Shown here one piece after another: positions 56,828-64,000 of a DNA stretch of 64,000 nucleotides. Origin of the DNA: Oceanobacillus sojae (GTDB taxonomy: Bacteria > Bacillota > Bacilli > Bacillales > Amphibacillaceae); NCBI RefSeq assembly GCF_900162665.1, contig NZ_LT727809.1, forward strand, positions 382,738 through 446,737, given 5' to 3'. The translations under genes and the position numbers were made by a program. Below the pieces are notes generated by a model that was not told the DNA's origin, ran no database searches, and saw nothing but the letters and a program-made list of their open reading frames with translations. Numbering within the stretch: the first letter of the stretch is position 1; every line of letters begins with the position of its first letter.

Positions 56828-57658
56828 TTGAGTTTGAAATTAAAATTAATTGGTTATCCTATCAAGCATTCTTTATCACCCTGGATTCAGAGTTCTTTTT
56901 TAGAACGAAGTGGTATAGAAGGTTCTTATACATTGCATGAAATACCAAGTGAGGAAGTATTTGGTGAGGAAATCAAGAAATTAAAAGAAGCAAAAGTTAA
57001 TGGGTTTAATATTACGGTTCCTTACAAGGAAACAATTATTCCTTATCTTGATAAAATGGATGTTACGGCGGAACGCGTCGGGGCAGTAAATACGGTTTCT
57101 TTAGAAGGAAACAGCTGGGTCGGATATAATACGGATGGTATCGGTTATGTGCAGGCGCTGCGCGATAAGTTTCCGGATATAGATAAAAATATAGATGTTC
57201 CTATAATAATACTCGGTGCAGGCGGTGCTGCACGAGGCATATTCCATGGTTTGGTACAGGCAGGGTATAACAATCTGACGCTTGCAAACCGGACCAGATC
57301 AAAATGTGAAGATATTATAAAAGGAACCAGCGCTTCTGTGATCACATTGGAAGAAGCTGAAAAAAATATTGGAGCTTATGATGTGGTTATTCAAACCAGT
57401 TCCGTGGGGATGAATGAAGCAAAACAAATCATAGATTTGTCCAATATACAAAAGGGCACCATTGTCAGCGATATTGTTTATCAGCCGCTTGACACACAGT
57501 TTTTAAAACAAGCAAAGGACAAAGGCGGGCGCATTCATTATGGTCATACAATGCTGCTTTATCAAGCACAGAAGGCGTTTGAAATTTGGACAAATAAAAA
57601 AGTAGATGTGCACGGGATGGACGAAGAAATGATAGCAAAAATAAAAGGAGAGAAATAA
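56828..57658 (+). CDS. aroE: Shikimate dehydrogenase
   Basis: NADPH-dependent reduction of 3-dehydroshikimate. It has 276 aa. Substrate-site motifs GYPIKHSLSPWIQ and NGFNITVPYKE (with the catalytic lysine) and NTDGIGY (aspartate) are present. The Rossmann motif is IILGAGGAARGI. TTG start with GGAGGAGA upstream. Same position as aroD of B. subtilis. Confidence 0.96.
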   Translation: MSLKLKLIGYPIKHSLSPWIQSSFLERSGIEGSYTLHEIPSEEVFGEEIKKLKEAKVNGFNITVPYKETIIPYLDKMDVTAERVGAVNTVSLEGNSWVGYNTDGIGYVQALRDKFPDIDKNIDVPIIILGAGGAARGIFHGLVQAGYNNLTLANRTRSKCEDIIKGTSASVITLEEAEKNIGAYDVVIQTSSVGMNEAKQIIDLSNIQKGTIVSDIVYQPLDTQFLKQAKDKGGRIHYGHTMLLYQAQKAFEIWTNKKVDVHGMDEEMIAKIKGEK

Positions 57659-57659
57659 G

Positions 57660-57950
57660 ATGTTAACAAATAAGCAAAAGCAATTTTTGCGTAGTGAATC
57701 ACACCATATTAAGCCAATTTTTCAGGTTGGTAAGGACGGTGTAAATGAAAATATGATAACTCAAATTGGTGAAGCTTTGGAAAAAAGGGAATTGATAAAG
57801 GTCAGTATCCTTCAGAACTGTTCAGAGGATAAAAATGTGGTTGCCGAGCAAATCTCCGGCGGGACGGAATCAGAAGTGGTACAGGTTATCGGCAGCACGA
57901 TTATTTTATATAAGGAATCAACGGATCACAAAGAAATTAAACTTCCATAA
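57660..57950 (+). CDS. yhbY: RNA-binding protein YhbY (YqeI)
   Basis: A 96-aa CRS1/YhbY-domain protein, likely to act in 50S assembly. LTNKQKQFLRSESHHIKPIFQVGKDGVNENMI, with the GKxG loop, and LIKVSILQNC are recognisable. ATG one base after the aroE stop, with AGGAGAG in the end of aroE. In other Bacilli nadD follows almost directly. Here a hairpin element lies between. Confidence 0.94.
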   Translation: MLTNKQKQFLRSESHHIKPIFQVGKDGVNENMITQIGEALEKRELIKVSILQNCSEDKNVVAEQISGGTESEVVQVIGSTIILYKESTDHKEIKLP

Positions 57951-58030
57951 AGAGGATGTTCAAAAAAAACGGCCGACGGTGCCAGGGGAAGTGTCATCGT
58001 AAGGACTTTCATTGGCACCTTTTTGAACAC
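57951..58030. repeat. Hairpin element inserted between yhbY and nadD
   Basis: AGAGGATGTTCAAAAA begins at the base after the yhbY stop, and TTTTTGAACA ends at 58029. An inner pair GGTGCCA and TGGCACC forms a second stem. It is a member of the family found at 8523, 27015 and 38608. It is open in the nadD frame, so automatic gene finders may extend nadD through it. Confidence 0.75.
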
Positions 58031-58057
58031 GTATTAACAATTGCAGAAGGTGAGTCT

Positions 58058-58633
58058 TTGAAGAAGATTGGGATTTTAGGCGGTACATTTAACCCGCCGC
58101 ATATAGGACATTTATGGATTGCCGAAGAAGTAAGAATAAGAAAGCAATTAGATGAGATCTGGTTCATTCCGACACGGACACCGCCTCATAAAGACACCTC
58201 GGTACTCGAAGCATCATACCGTTTAGAAATGCTCCGGTTGGCAGTACGCGATAACCCTCATTTTCATGTGAATGCTTTAGAGCTTGAAAGAGAAGGGAAA
58301 TCGTACACATATGATACAGTAAAGGAATTAACTTCAAGTTATCCTGATGATGACTTTTACTTTATTATTGGCGGAGACATGGTAGAATATTTGCCAAAAT
58401 GGTACCGGGTGGATGAATTAGTGCATATGGTTCGTTTCATAGGAGTATCAAGACCCGGTTATACATTAAAAACGGTTTATCCAGTTGAATGCCTGGAGAT
58501 ACATCCACTGGACATTTCCTCTACTTTCATAAGAAATCGGCTGGAAGACGGCGAGCTCATCCGTTACTTGCTTTCTGATGATGTAATGAATTATATTAAG
58601 GAGAATCAGATTTATGGATATAGAGAACCTTAA
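58058..58633 (+). CDS. nadD: Nicotinate-nucleotide adenylyltransferase
   Basis: Forms deamido-NAD from nicotinate mononucleotide and ATP. TTG at 58058 follows GAAGGTGAG, giving 191 aa, the normal size. The 34 residues upstream in the same frame come from the hairpin element. Motifs: GILGGTFNPPHIGHLW (HxGH class), WFIPTRTPPHK, FIIGGDMVEYLPKW and ISSTFIRNRL. Its end overlaps yqeK. Confidence 0.95.
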   Translation: MKKIGILGGTFNPPHIGHLWIAEEVRIRKQLDEIWFIPTRTPPHKDTSVLEASYRLEMLRLAVRDNPHFHVNALELEREGKSYTYDTVKELTSSYPDDDFYFIIGGDMVEYLPKWYRVDELVHMVRFIGVSRPGYTLKTVYPVECLEIHPLDISSTFIRNRLEDGELIRYLLSDDVMNYIKENQIYGYREP

Positions 58634-59198
58634 AGCAGATCTGAAAGAAAGGCTGACTGAAGCAAGGTATGAGCATACATTAAGAGTAACAGATACAGCA
58701 ATTGTTCTGGCAGAGACCTTTCATGAATCAGTAGAAAAAGCAAAAATCGCTGCCTTATTTCATGATTATTGCAAGTATGATTCTTTAGAGGAAATGAAAA
58801 AAATTATTGAAACAAATAGCAAGCTGCCGGATTTGCTGCTTTCTTTTCATCATGAGTTATGGCACGGACCAGTTGCATCTGTTCAAATAGAAGAAAAATA
58901 TGCTGTTACGGATCAAGAGATAAAAGATGCGATTTTCTTTCATACCACGGGAAGAGCAAATATGACAAAGCTGGATAAAATTATTTTTCTTGCTGACTAT
59001 ATAGAGCCAGGAAGAAGCTTCCCGGGATTAGATGATGTAAGAGCTGCAGCTAAAACAGATTTAACAAAAGCGTGCTACCAGGCTGCCAGGAATACGGTTC
59101 ACTTTTTATTGGAAAGGAATCGTACTGTATACCCTGACAGTTTTCATGCTTATAATGATTTAAATCAACAAGTTTTTGGAGGAATAATTAATGAATAG
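58614..59198 (+). CDS. yqeK: HD-domain hydrolase YqeK
   Basis: A 194-aa HD-family protein. Related proteins split diadenosine tetraphosphate symmetrically. Metal-binding residues appear in RYEHTLRVTDTA, ALFHDYCKYD and SFHHELWHGPVA. FHTTGRANMTKLDKIIFLADYIEPGR is the YqeK signature. It overlaps nadD by 20 bases and rsfS by eight. Confidence 0.94.
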   Translation: MDIENLKADLKERLTEARYEHTLRVTDTAIVLAETFHESVEKAKIAALFHDYCKYDSLEEMKKIIETNSKLPDLLLSFHHELWHGPVASVQIEEKYAVTDQEIKDAIFFHTTGRANMTKLDKIIFLADYIEPGRSFPGLDDVRAAAKTDLTKACYQAARNTVHFLLERNRTVYPDSFHAYNDLNQQVFGGIINE

Positions 59199-59547
59199 TG
59201 AAGAATTAATTCAAGTAGTCGCAGAAGCCTGCGATGATAAAAGAGCAGAAAATATTGTTGCCTTAGATATGAATCAGGTTTCTTTAGTTGCTGATTATTT
59301 CGTGATTTGTCACGGGAGCAACGAACGGCAGGTACAAGCAATTGCACGTGCAATTAAGGAAACAGCTGAAGAAAATGGAAAAGATATTAAAAGAATGGAA
59401 GGCTTTGAAGAAGCCCGCTGGATTTTAGTAGACATTGGGGACATTGTCTGTCATGTCTTCCATAAAGATGAAAGACATTATTATAATTTAGAAAAATTAT
59501 GGGGCGATGCTGACCGTGTTGCGCTGAATATTACGCAAGAAGGTTAA
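59191..59547 (+). CDS. rsfS: Ribosomal silencing factor RsfS
   Basis: A 118-aa DUF143 protein that binds L14 of the 50S subunit and blocks subunit joining in starvation. VALDMNQVSLVADYFVICHGSNERQVQAIA and WILVDIGDIVCHVFHKDERHYYNLEKLW are the conserved blocks. GGAGGA upstream. Previously yqeL. Confidence 0.95.
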   Translation: MNSEELIQVVAEACDDKRAENIVALDMNQVSLVADYFVICHGSNERQVQAIARAIKETAEENGKDIKRMEGFEEARWILVDIGDIVCHVFHKDERHYYNLEKLWGDADRVALNITQEG

Positions 59548-59552
59548 TGGAA

Positions 59553-60299
59553 ATGGCATATCATAAAATGGCTGAGGTTTATGATGGGCTGATGGATAAC
59601 GTTCCATATGATGATTGGGTGGTCATGATCAGACAAATGATAGCTCAGGCAGCCAGACCGATTCAATCAATTATCGATTTAGGATGTGGAACTGGAGTCA
59701 TTACCCGGAAGCTTGCTGCAGGAGGATATGCGTTGACCGGGGTGGATCAGTCCCCGGAAATGCTGGAAAAAGCACAGAAGGATTTAGAGTCTGTCAGCAG
59801 CATCAACTGGTTAGAAGCAGATATTACAGAATTGGATGGATGCAAACGGCAATATGATATGGCAATCAGCTGTTGTGATGTCATAAATTATGTGACAGAT
59901 CTTCAAAATGTAGAGAAGGCATTTAAAAATATATATCAGTTATTAGAGAAAGATGGACTATTTTTCTTTGATGTTCATTCTCTCTATACAGTAGAAGACG
60001 TCTATATCGGCCAAACATTTTCAGATGTAACTGCTGAAGCAGCTTATATCTGGGAATGTATCCCTGGTGAGGAAGTTGGAGAAATGTATCACCAGCTGAC
60101 CTTTTTCCATCAGGAGGAAGGAGACCGCTTCATTCGTTTTCAGGAAAAACATCATCAGCGGACATTTCCAGTAGAAGTATATAAAAATATTTTAAAAAAA
60201 ATTGGTTTTGAAAAAATTAAAATTTACGCTGATTTTTCATTGGAACCAAATAATTGGAATGAAAAATCAGAGAGAATTTTCTTTTTAGCCGAAAAATAA
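59553..60299 (+). CDS. yqeM: SAM-dependent methyltransferase YqeM
   Basis: A 248-aa class I methyltransferase with motif I IIDLGCGTGVITRKLA and the acidic loop GVDQSPEML. ATG 59553 lies 9 bases after AAGAAGG. The ATG at 59547 is only three bases from it. AEVYDGLMDNVPYDDW at the start is the YqeM pattern. The substrate is not known. Confidence 0.92.
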   Translation: MAYHKMAEVYDGLMDNVPYDDWVVMIRQMIAQAARPIQSIIDLGCGTGVITRKLAAGGYALTGVDQSPEMLEKAQKDLESVSSINWLEADITELDGCKRQYDMAISCCDVINYVTDLQNVEKAFKNIYQLLEKDGLFFFDVHSLYTVEDVYIGQTFSDVTAEAAYIWECIPGEEVGEMYHQLTFFHQEEGDRFIRFQEKHHQRTFPVEVYKNILKKIGFEKIKIYADFSLEPNNWNEKSERIFFLAEK

Positions 60300-60402
60300 A
60301 CGATAAAAGCGAATTTTAACATTATTGCTATGGAAAAGGAGATTACCTTTCTTTGTAGAAGTATTTATTTAGCAGTATTTTAACAAAGAAGGAGGTAATA
60401 CC

Positions 60403-61014
60403 TTGAATTGGTTAAAGAAAAAAATTCCATTTTTAATCGTTATTGCTGTTGTTTTGGTATTTTTTGCGTTTATGAACAAGAAAGAAGCCTCCAGTCCGCT
60501 ATCCGCCTCATTAATTTCTTCTGAACCCGCCGAACCCGCCGAACCCGCTGAATCCCCTCTTACAGTAGAAGCCATAGAAGAGAAGGAAAGAGCTGCAGTA
60601 GTTGATATAAAAGGAGAAGTGGTTCGGCCGGGGGTGTATGAGATTGAAGAAGGCGACCGTGTCCAGGATATTATTGAACGTGCTGAGGGTTTTACAGAAG
60701 ATGCGGATGTATTTCAAGTGAATTTAGCACAAATTGTACAGGATGAAATGGTTGTCCTGATTCCGGCTGTCGGACAGGAAGGGGATACCGCTGATAGCCC
60801 TGGGGGGGAGCAGACCAATAATAAAGTGAAAATTAATTCTGCAACAAGCGAAGAACTGACACAGCTGCCAGGAATCGGACCTGCCAAAGCAGAAGCAATT
60901 ATTGCTCACCGGGATAATCATGGTCAGTTTCAAAAAGCCGAGGATTTATTAGATATTTCCGGTATTGGAGAAAAAACACTGGAGACGCTTATAGAGCATA
61001 TCCAGGTACCCTAG
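60403..61014 (+). CDS. comEA: Competence DNA-binding receptor ComEA
   Basis: Surface-anchored receptor that binds transforming DNA. It has 203 aa: a membrane helix near 8-25 (PFLIVIAVVLVFFAFM), then a linker with Glu-Pro-Ala repeats (three exact nine-base copies at 60523-60549). An oligomerisation SLBB-like domain (VVDIKGEVVRPGVYEIEEGDRVQDII) and a C-terminal pair of helix-hairpin-helix motifs (INSATSEELTQLPGIGPAKAEAII) follow. TTG start with AAGGAGGT. Only 103 bases separate it from yqeM. Confidence 0.95.
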   Translation: MNWLKKKIPFLIVIAVVLVFFAFMNKKEASSPLSASLISSEPAEPAEPAESPLTVEAIEEKERAAVVDIKGEVVRPGVYEIEEGDRVQDIIERAEGFTEDADVFQVNLAQIVQDEMVVLIPAVGQEGDTADSPGGEQTNNKVKINSATSEELTQLPGIGPAKAEAIIAHRDNHGQFQKAEDLLDISGIGEKTLETLIEHIQVP

Positions 61015-61056
61015 ATCGAACCAATGTAATACAAAATAGAGAAAGAGGTAATAATT

Positions 61057-61635
61057 ATGGAGAGAATTGCTTGGAATCAGTATTTTATGGCTCAAAGTCA
61101 ACTGTTAGCTCTAAGAAGTACTTGTACCCGTTTAATGGTCGGGGCTACAATTGTCCGTGATAAACGCATTATTGCCGGCGGTTATAACGGGAGTGTTTCC
61201 GGTGATGTTCATTGTATTGATGAGGGGTGCTATGTCATTGACGGACATTGTGTACGTACTGTACATGCAGAAGCTAATGCGCTTCTTCAATGTGCGAAAT
61301 TCGGTGTGCCTACGGATGGTGCAGATGTCTATGTAACACATTTTCCTTGTCTGCAGTGTACAAAACAACTTATTCAAAGTGGAATTAAAAATTTATTTTA
61401 TGCAGAAGATTATAAGAATCATCCTTATGCAATCCAGTTATTTGAAGAAGCTGGTGTGAAAACACAAAAAGTGCCATTAGTTGATGCCATGGTTGACACT
61501 AATTTTATGGAAAAGAATGCTTTTGTTCATAACCTTATGGAAAAGTTAGATTCATCAGGCTTGAGCTCATCGGAAAGAGCAGATATCCAAGCTGAGGCGG
61601 ACAGACTTTTTTTTAATGAAGGCAAAACGCATTGA
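61057..61635 (+). CDS. comEB: dCMP deaminase-family protein ComEB
   Basis: A 192-aa zinc-dependent deaminase. The active site HAEANALLQC and the zinc cysteines PCLQC are present. RLMVGATIVRDKRIIAGGYNGSVSGDVHC is the N-terminal dCMP deaminase pattern. In B. subtilis comEB is in the comE operon but is not needed for transformation. Its stop overlaps the comEC start by four bases. Confidence 0.95.
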   Translation: MERIAWNQYFMAQSQLLALRSTCTRLMVGATIVRDKRIIAGGYNGSVSGDVHCIDEGCYVIDGHCVRTVHAEANALLQCAKFGVPTDGADVYVTHFPCLQCTKQLIQSGIKNLFYAEDYKNHPYAIQLFEEAGVKTQKVPLVDAMVDTNFMEKNAFVHNLMEKLDSSGLSSSERADIQAEADRLFFNEGKTH

Positions 61636-63923
61636 GAGGTTATTGGCATTTTCCTGCTATCGCAGGAGTAGTCGCCATTTTATATCAATTGCTGGATATA
61701 AAATGGCTTCTCCTTCTTTTTATAACGTGGCTCTTATGGCTGAAGCTTCTGAAAAAACTTGATACCAATGTATGGCTGATTACCATATGCAGCTTTATCG
61801 TCTTTAATTATATTATTCCTGTGATCCCGCAAGCAGCTTTTGAAGAAAGCTCTGTCGAGGCAGAGATTACCGGGAAAATTGAAGGAGAGGTAAAGCTCAG
61901 CTCTAAACAAATACAATTCACTCTTCATTCGCCCCATAGTTCCTCTAACCTTCTGGTTACTTATTTTCCTGATAAAAATGAAGATTTTCGAGATATTCCT
62001 TTGAAGCATTCATTGTTTCACGGATCCCAATGTACCATTTACCAAAGTATTGAAATTCCCCCTTCAAGCACTAACCCTGCTCAATTTGATTTTCGTCAAT
62101 TTCTCCTTCAAAAGCAAATTAGCCACCAGGCAATTTTAAAGGATTTTAATCATATTGTTTGTACTCCAGAAAGCGGTATCCTTCCTTTACTATATAAACT
62201 GAGAACAAATTTGCTGAATAAAATGGAATACACATGGAGTGATTATACTGCTCCGTGGATGAATGCAATTGTTTTTGGAGATGCTTCCGGAATAGAGGAA
62301 GCCATAACGGAGCTGTTTCAGCGTTTTGGACTATCGCATATTATCGCTATTTCAGGTACACATGTGACATTAGTAATTTCTTTTATATATTTGATTTTTG
62401 TCAAAGGAAACATAATTACAAAAGAGAAGACATATCTATTCTTACTTATTTTCCTTCCTGTTTACTCTATATTGGCTGGAGCTAATCCGCCTGTACTCCG
62501 CGCGGCTTCTATGATGGTAGTAGTGCTTATACTTCAGAAATACCGGTGGAAGCTTCCGTATTCTGATTTATTCTCTATCCTTTTTATGATTTTTATTCTC
62601 TGGGATCCTTATATTATTTATAATGTGGGCTTTCAGTTTTCGTTTTCGGTAACCTTTGCAATTCTCTTGTCTCAAGGCTGGGTCCACAAAACAAAATCTC
62701 CAATATGGAATATCTTCCAAGTGAGTTTTGTTGCGCAGATGGCAATTCTTCCGCTGCAGATTTATTATTTCAATATCTTCCATCCACTGTCTATTTTAAT
62801 GAATTTAGCTGTAATCCCTTATTTTACCTTCTTCGTTATTCCACTAATGTACACATTTGTGCTTATTCATTTCTTACCCGGTAAATTTTTGTATATTGCA
62901 GATCGGAGCTTTGCATTCATCCATGATAAAGTTCTGCTAATTATGGAAACAATAGATGATACATTATTTTCCCCGATTTATCTGGATCAATTATCTATAT
63001 GGAGCGTTGCCGTTTATTTTACTTGCTTTTTGCTGTTTATGAAATATTTAGAACATAAACAGCAAAAACGGGCATGGATAGCCGGAATTATTTTTATACT
63101 GCCAATTTTAATAACTGCAGGCAAGCCTTATTTTCAGGAAGAAGGTATCGTAACGATGTTTGATATGGGGCAGGGAGATGCCATACTGGTGGAGGCGGCC
63201 AGGAGAGAAGCTGTGATTATGATTGATGCAGGAGCTGCTTTTCATTTTGAAGATATGGCACCGACGAGGGGAGTGTACAAAAATATTATTCGGGCCTATT
63301 TCCATCAACGCGGAATTAAGGAGCTGGATGCAATTATTGTTACACACGATGACGTAGATCACTTTGGAAGTATCCGCTATATTTTAGAAGAGGTTAAAGT
63401 CAAAGAATTAATAGTAAGCCCCTATTTTGATGTGGAGCTGTTAAAAGAATTTCAAGAGGTGCAGCCTGCTTTATATATAACACAGGCTGAAGCGGGAGAT
63501 ATTCTGAACTTTAATGATGCTATGTCTTTTCAGGTTTTAGCGCCTAATACAGATACTGGAAATTCAAATGATAATTCAATTGTACTTTATGCAAACCTTG
63601 GTTTGAAATGGTTATTTACAGGTGATATTAGTAAGGAGGTAGAAGAAAAAATAACACGTAATTATCCGGGACTGCGCATTGATATATTAAAGGTTGCACA
63701 CCATGGCAGTAAAACCTCTACAGGAGAAGCATTTATAGAAGCTGTTCAGCCGCATATAGCTCTTATTTCAGCAGGGAGGAATAATCAGTTTAATCATCCG
63801 AATGAAGAGGTGCTGGAGGTTTTGGAGGATAATCAAGTACATGTTTACCGGACAGATGAACAAGGGGCAATACAATTTTTCTATACAGATGAAGGAGGAA
63901 CCTTTTCAACCTTCTTACCATAA
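61632..63923 (+). CDS. comEC: Competence DNA channel ComEC
   Basis: Forms the membrane channel for single-stranded DNA uptake. It has 763 aa. Short helices near the start, an OB-fold region (about 60-150), the competence domain with several helices (FGLSHIIAISGTHVTLVISF, then GANPPVLRAASMMVVV), and a C-terminal metallo-beta-lactamase domain (MFDMGQGDAILVEA, VTHDDVDHFGS near 571, VAHHGSKTSTGE). Both metal motifs are intact, in keeping with a nuclease role. TTG start overlaps comEB. After its stop the last 77 bases hold no feature. Confidence 0.94.
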   Translation: MRGYWHFPAIAGVVAILYQLLDIKWLLLLFITWLLWLKLLKKLDTNVWLITICSFIVFNYIIPVIPQAAFEESSVEAEITGKIEGEVKLSSKQIQFTLHSPHSSSNLLVTYFPDKNEDFRDIPLKHSLFHGSQCTIYQSIEIPPSSTNPAQFDFRQFLLQKQISHQAILKDFNHIVCTPESGILPLLYKLRTNLLNKMEYTWSDYTAPWMNAIVFGDASGIEEAITELFQRFGLSHIIAISGTHVTLVISFIYLIFVKGNIITKEKTYLFLLIFLPVYSILAGANPPVLRAASMMVVVLILQKYRWKLPYSDLFSILFMIFILWDPYIIYNVGFQFSFSVTFAILLSQGWVHKTKSPIWNIFQVSFVAQMAILPLQIYYFNIFHPLSILMNLAVIPYFTFFVIPLMYTFVLIHFLPGKFLYIADRSFAFIHDKVLLIMETIDDTLFSPIYLDQLSIWSVAVYFTCFLLFMKYLEHKQQKRAWIAGIIFILPILITAGKPYFQEEGIVTMFDMGQGDAILVEAARREAVIMIDAGAAFHFEDMAPTRGVYKNIIRAYFHQRGIKELDAIIVTHDDVDHFGSIRYILEEVKVKELIVSPYFDVELLKEFQEVQPALYITQAEAGDILNFNDAMSFQVLAPNTDTGNSNDNSIVLYANLGLKWLFTGDISKEVEEKITRNYPGLRIDILKVAHHGSKTSTGEAFIEAVQPHIALISAGRNNQFNHPNEEVLEVLEDNQVHVYRTDEQGAIQFFYTDEGGTFSTFLP

Positions 63924-64000
63924 AATAAAATAAGAAAATAGACATAATATAAATTAGTCAACTTTGGCAGCTTAAAAAATAACTTGCTTATCATAGTGAC

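Overview
The window is a low-GC Gram-positive, endospore-forming chromosome of the family Bacillaceae. It carries spoVFA/spoVFB, spoIIIE, spoVS, cotE, sigK and sda, and its housekeeping gene order matches Bacillus over long stretches. A seven-gene Mrp sodium/proton antiporter operon and the protein sequences point to a halotolerant or alkalitolerant genus such as Oceanobacillus or Virgibacillus. That genus call is inference from family knowledge, not from a search.

Layout. (1) Bases 1-5440: tail of an unidentified gene, a terminator, then a promoter, a structured leader and the nusA-infB operon (rimP, nusA, rnpM/ylxR, ylxQ, infB, ylxP, rbfA). (2) 5441-6133: a GC-rich repeat cluster. (3) 6134-13616: truB, ribF, rpsO, pnp, ylxY, mlpA, ymxH, for tRNA/ribosome maturation, flavin synthesis and RNA decay. 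(4) 13970-19016: dipicolinate synthase, asd, dapG, tepA, ylzJ, the spore-linked branch of aspartate metabolism. (5) 19346-32009: spoIIIE, ymfC, the M16 pair ymfF/ymfH, ymfI, ymfJ, ymfK, rodZ, pgsA, cinA, recA. (6) 32445-44544: rny, ymdB, spoVS, miaB, ricA, cotE, mutS, mutL, miaA, hfq. (7) 44587-47218: an AT-rich accessory island on the minus strand with a DUF1828 gene, a frameshifted DUF6978 gene and a cupin gene. (8) 47361-54620, minus strand: an uninterrupted sigK, the mrpABCDEFG operon, and the 46-codon checkpoint gene sda with a cluster of DnaA boxes upstream. (9) 55132-63923: the yqeG-comEC cluster (yqeG, yqeH, aroE, yhbY, nadD, yqeK, rsfS, yqeM, comEA, comEB, comEC).

In Bacillus subtilis the nusA-hfq block and the sda-comE block lie far apart, so the accessory island sits at or near a synteny junction. 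Four small elements share TGTTCAAAAA / TTTTTGAACA ends but have unrelated interiors, like a non-autonomous mobile hairpin family. One is inserted inside the yhbY-nadD operon.

The most notable observations are the DUF6978-DUF1828 pair with its unusual leader and one-base frameshift, the DnaA-box array at sda, the attenuator-like leaders of rimP-nusA and mrpA, a structured leader before ymfJ, and the hairpin-element family. No tRNA, rRNA, CRISPR array, complete insertion sequence or prophage was seen.
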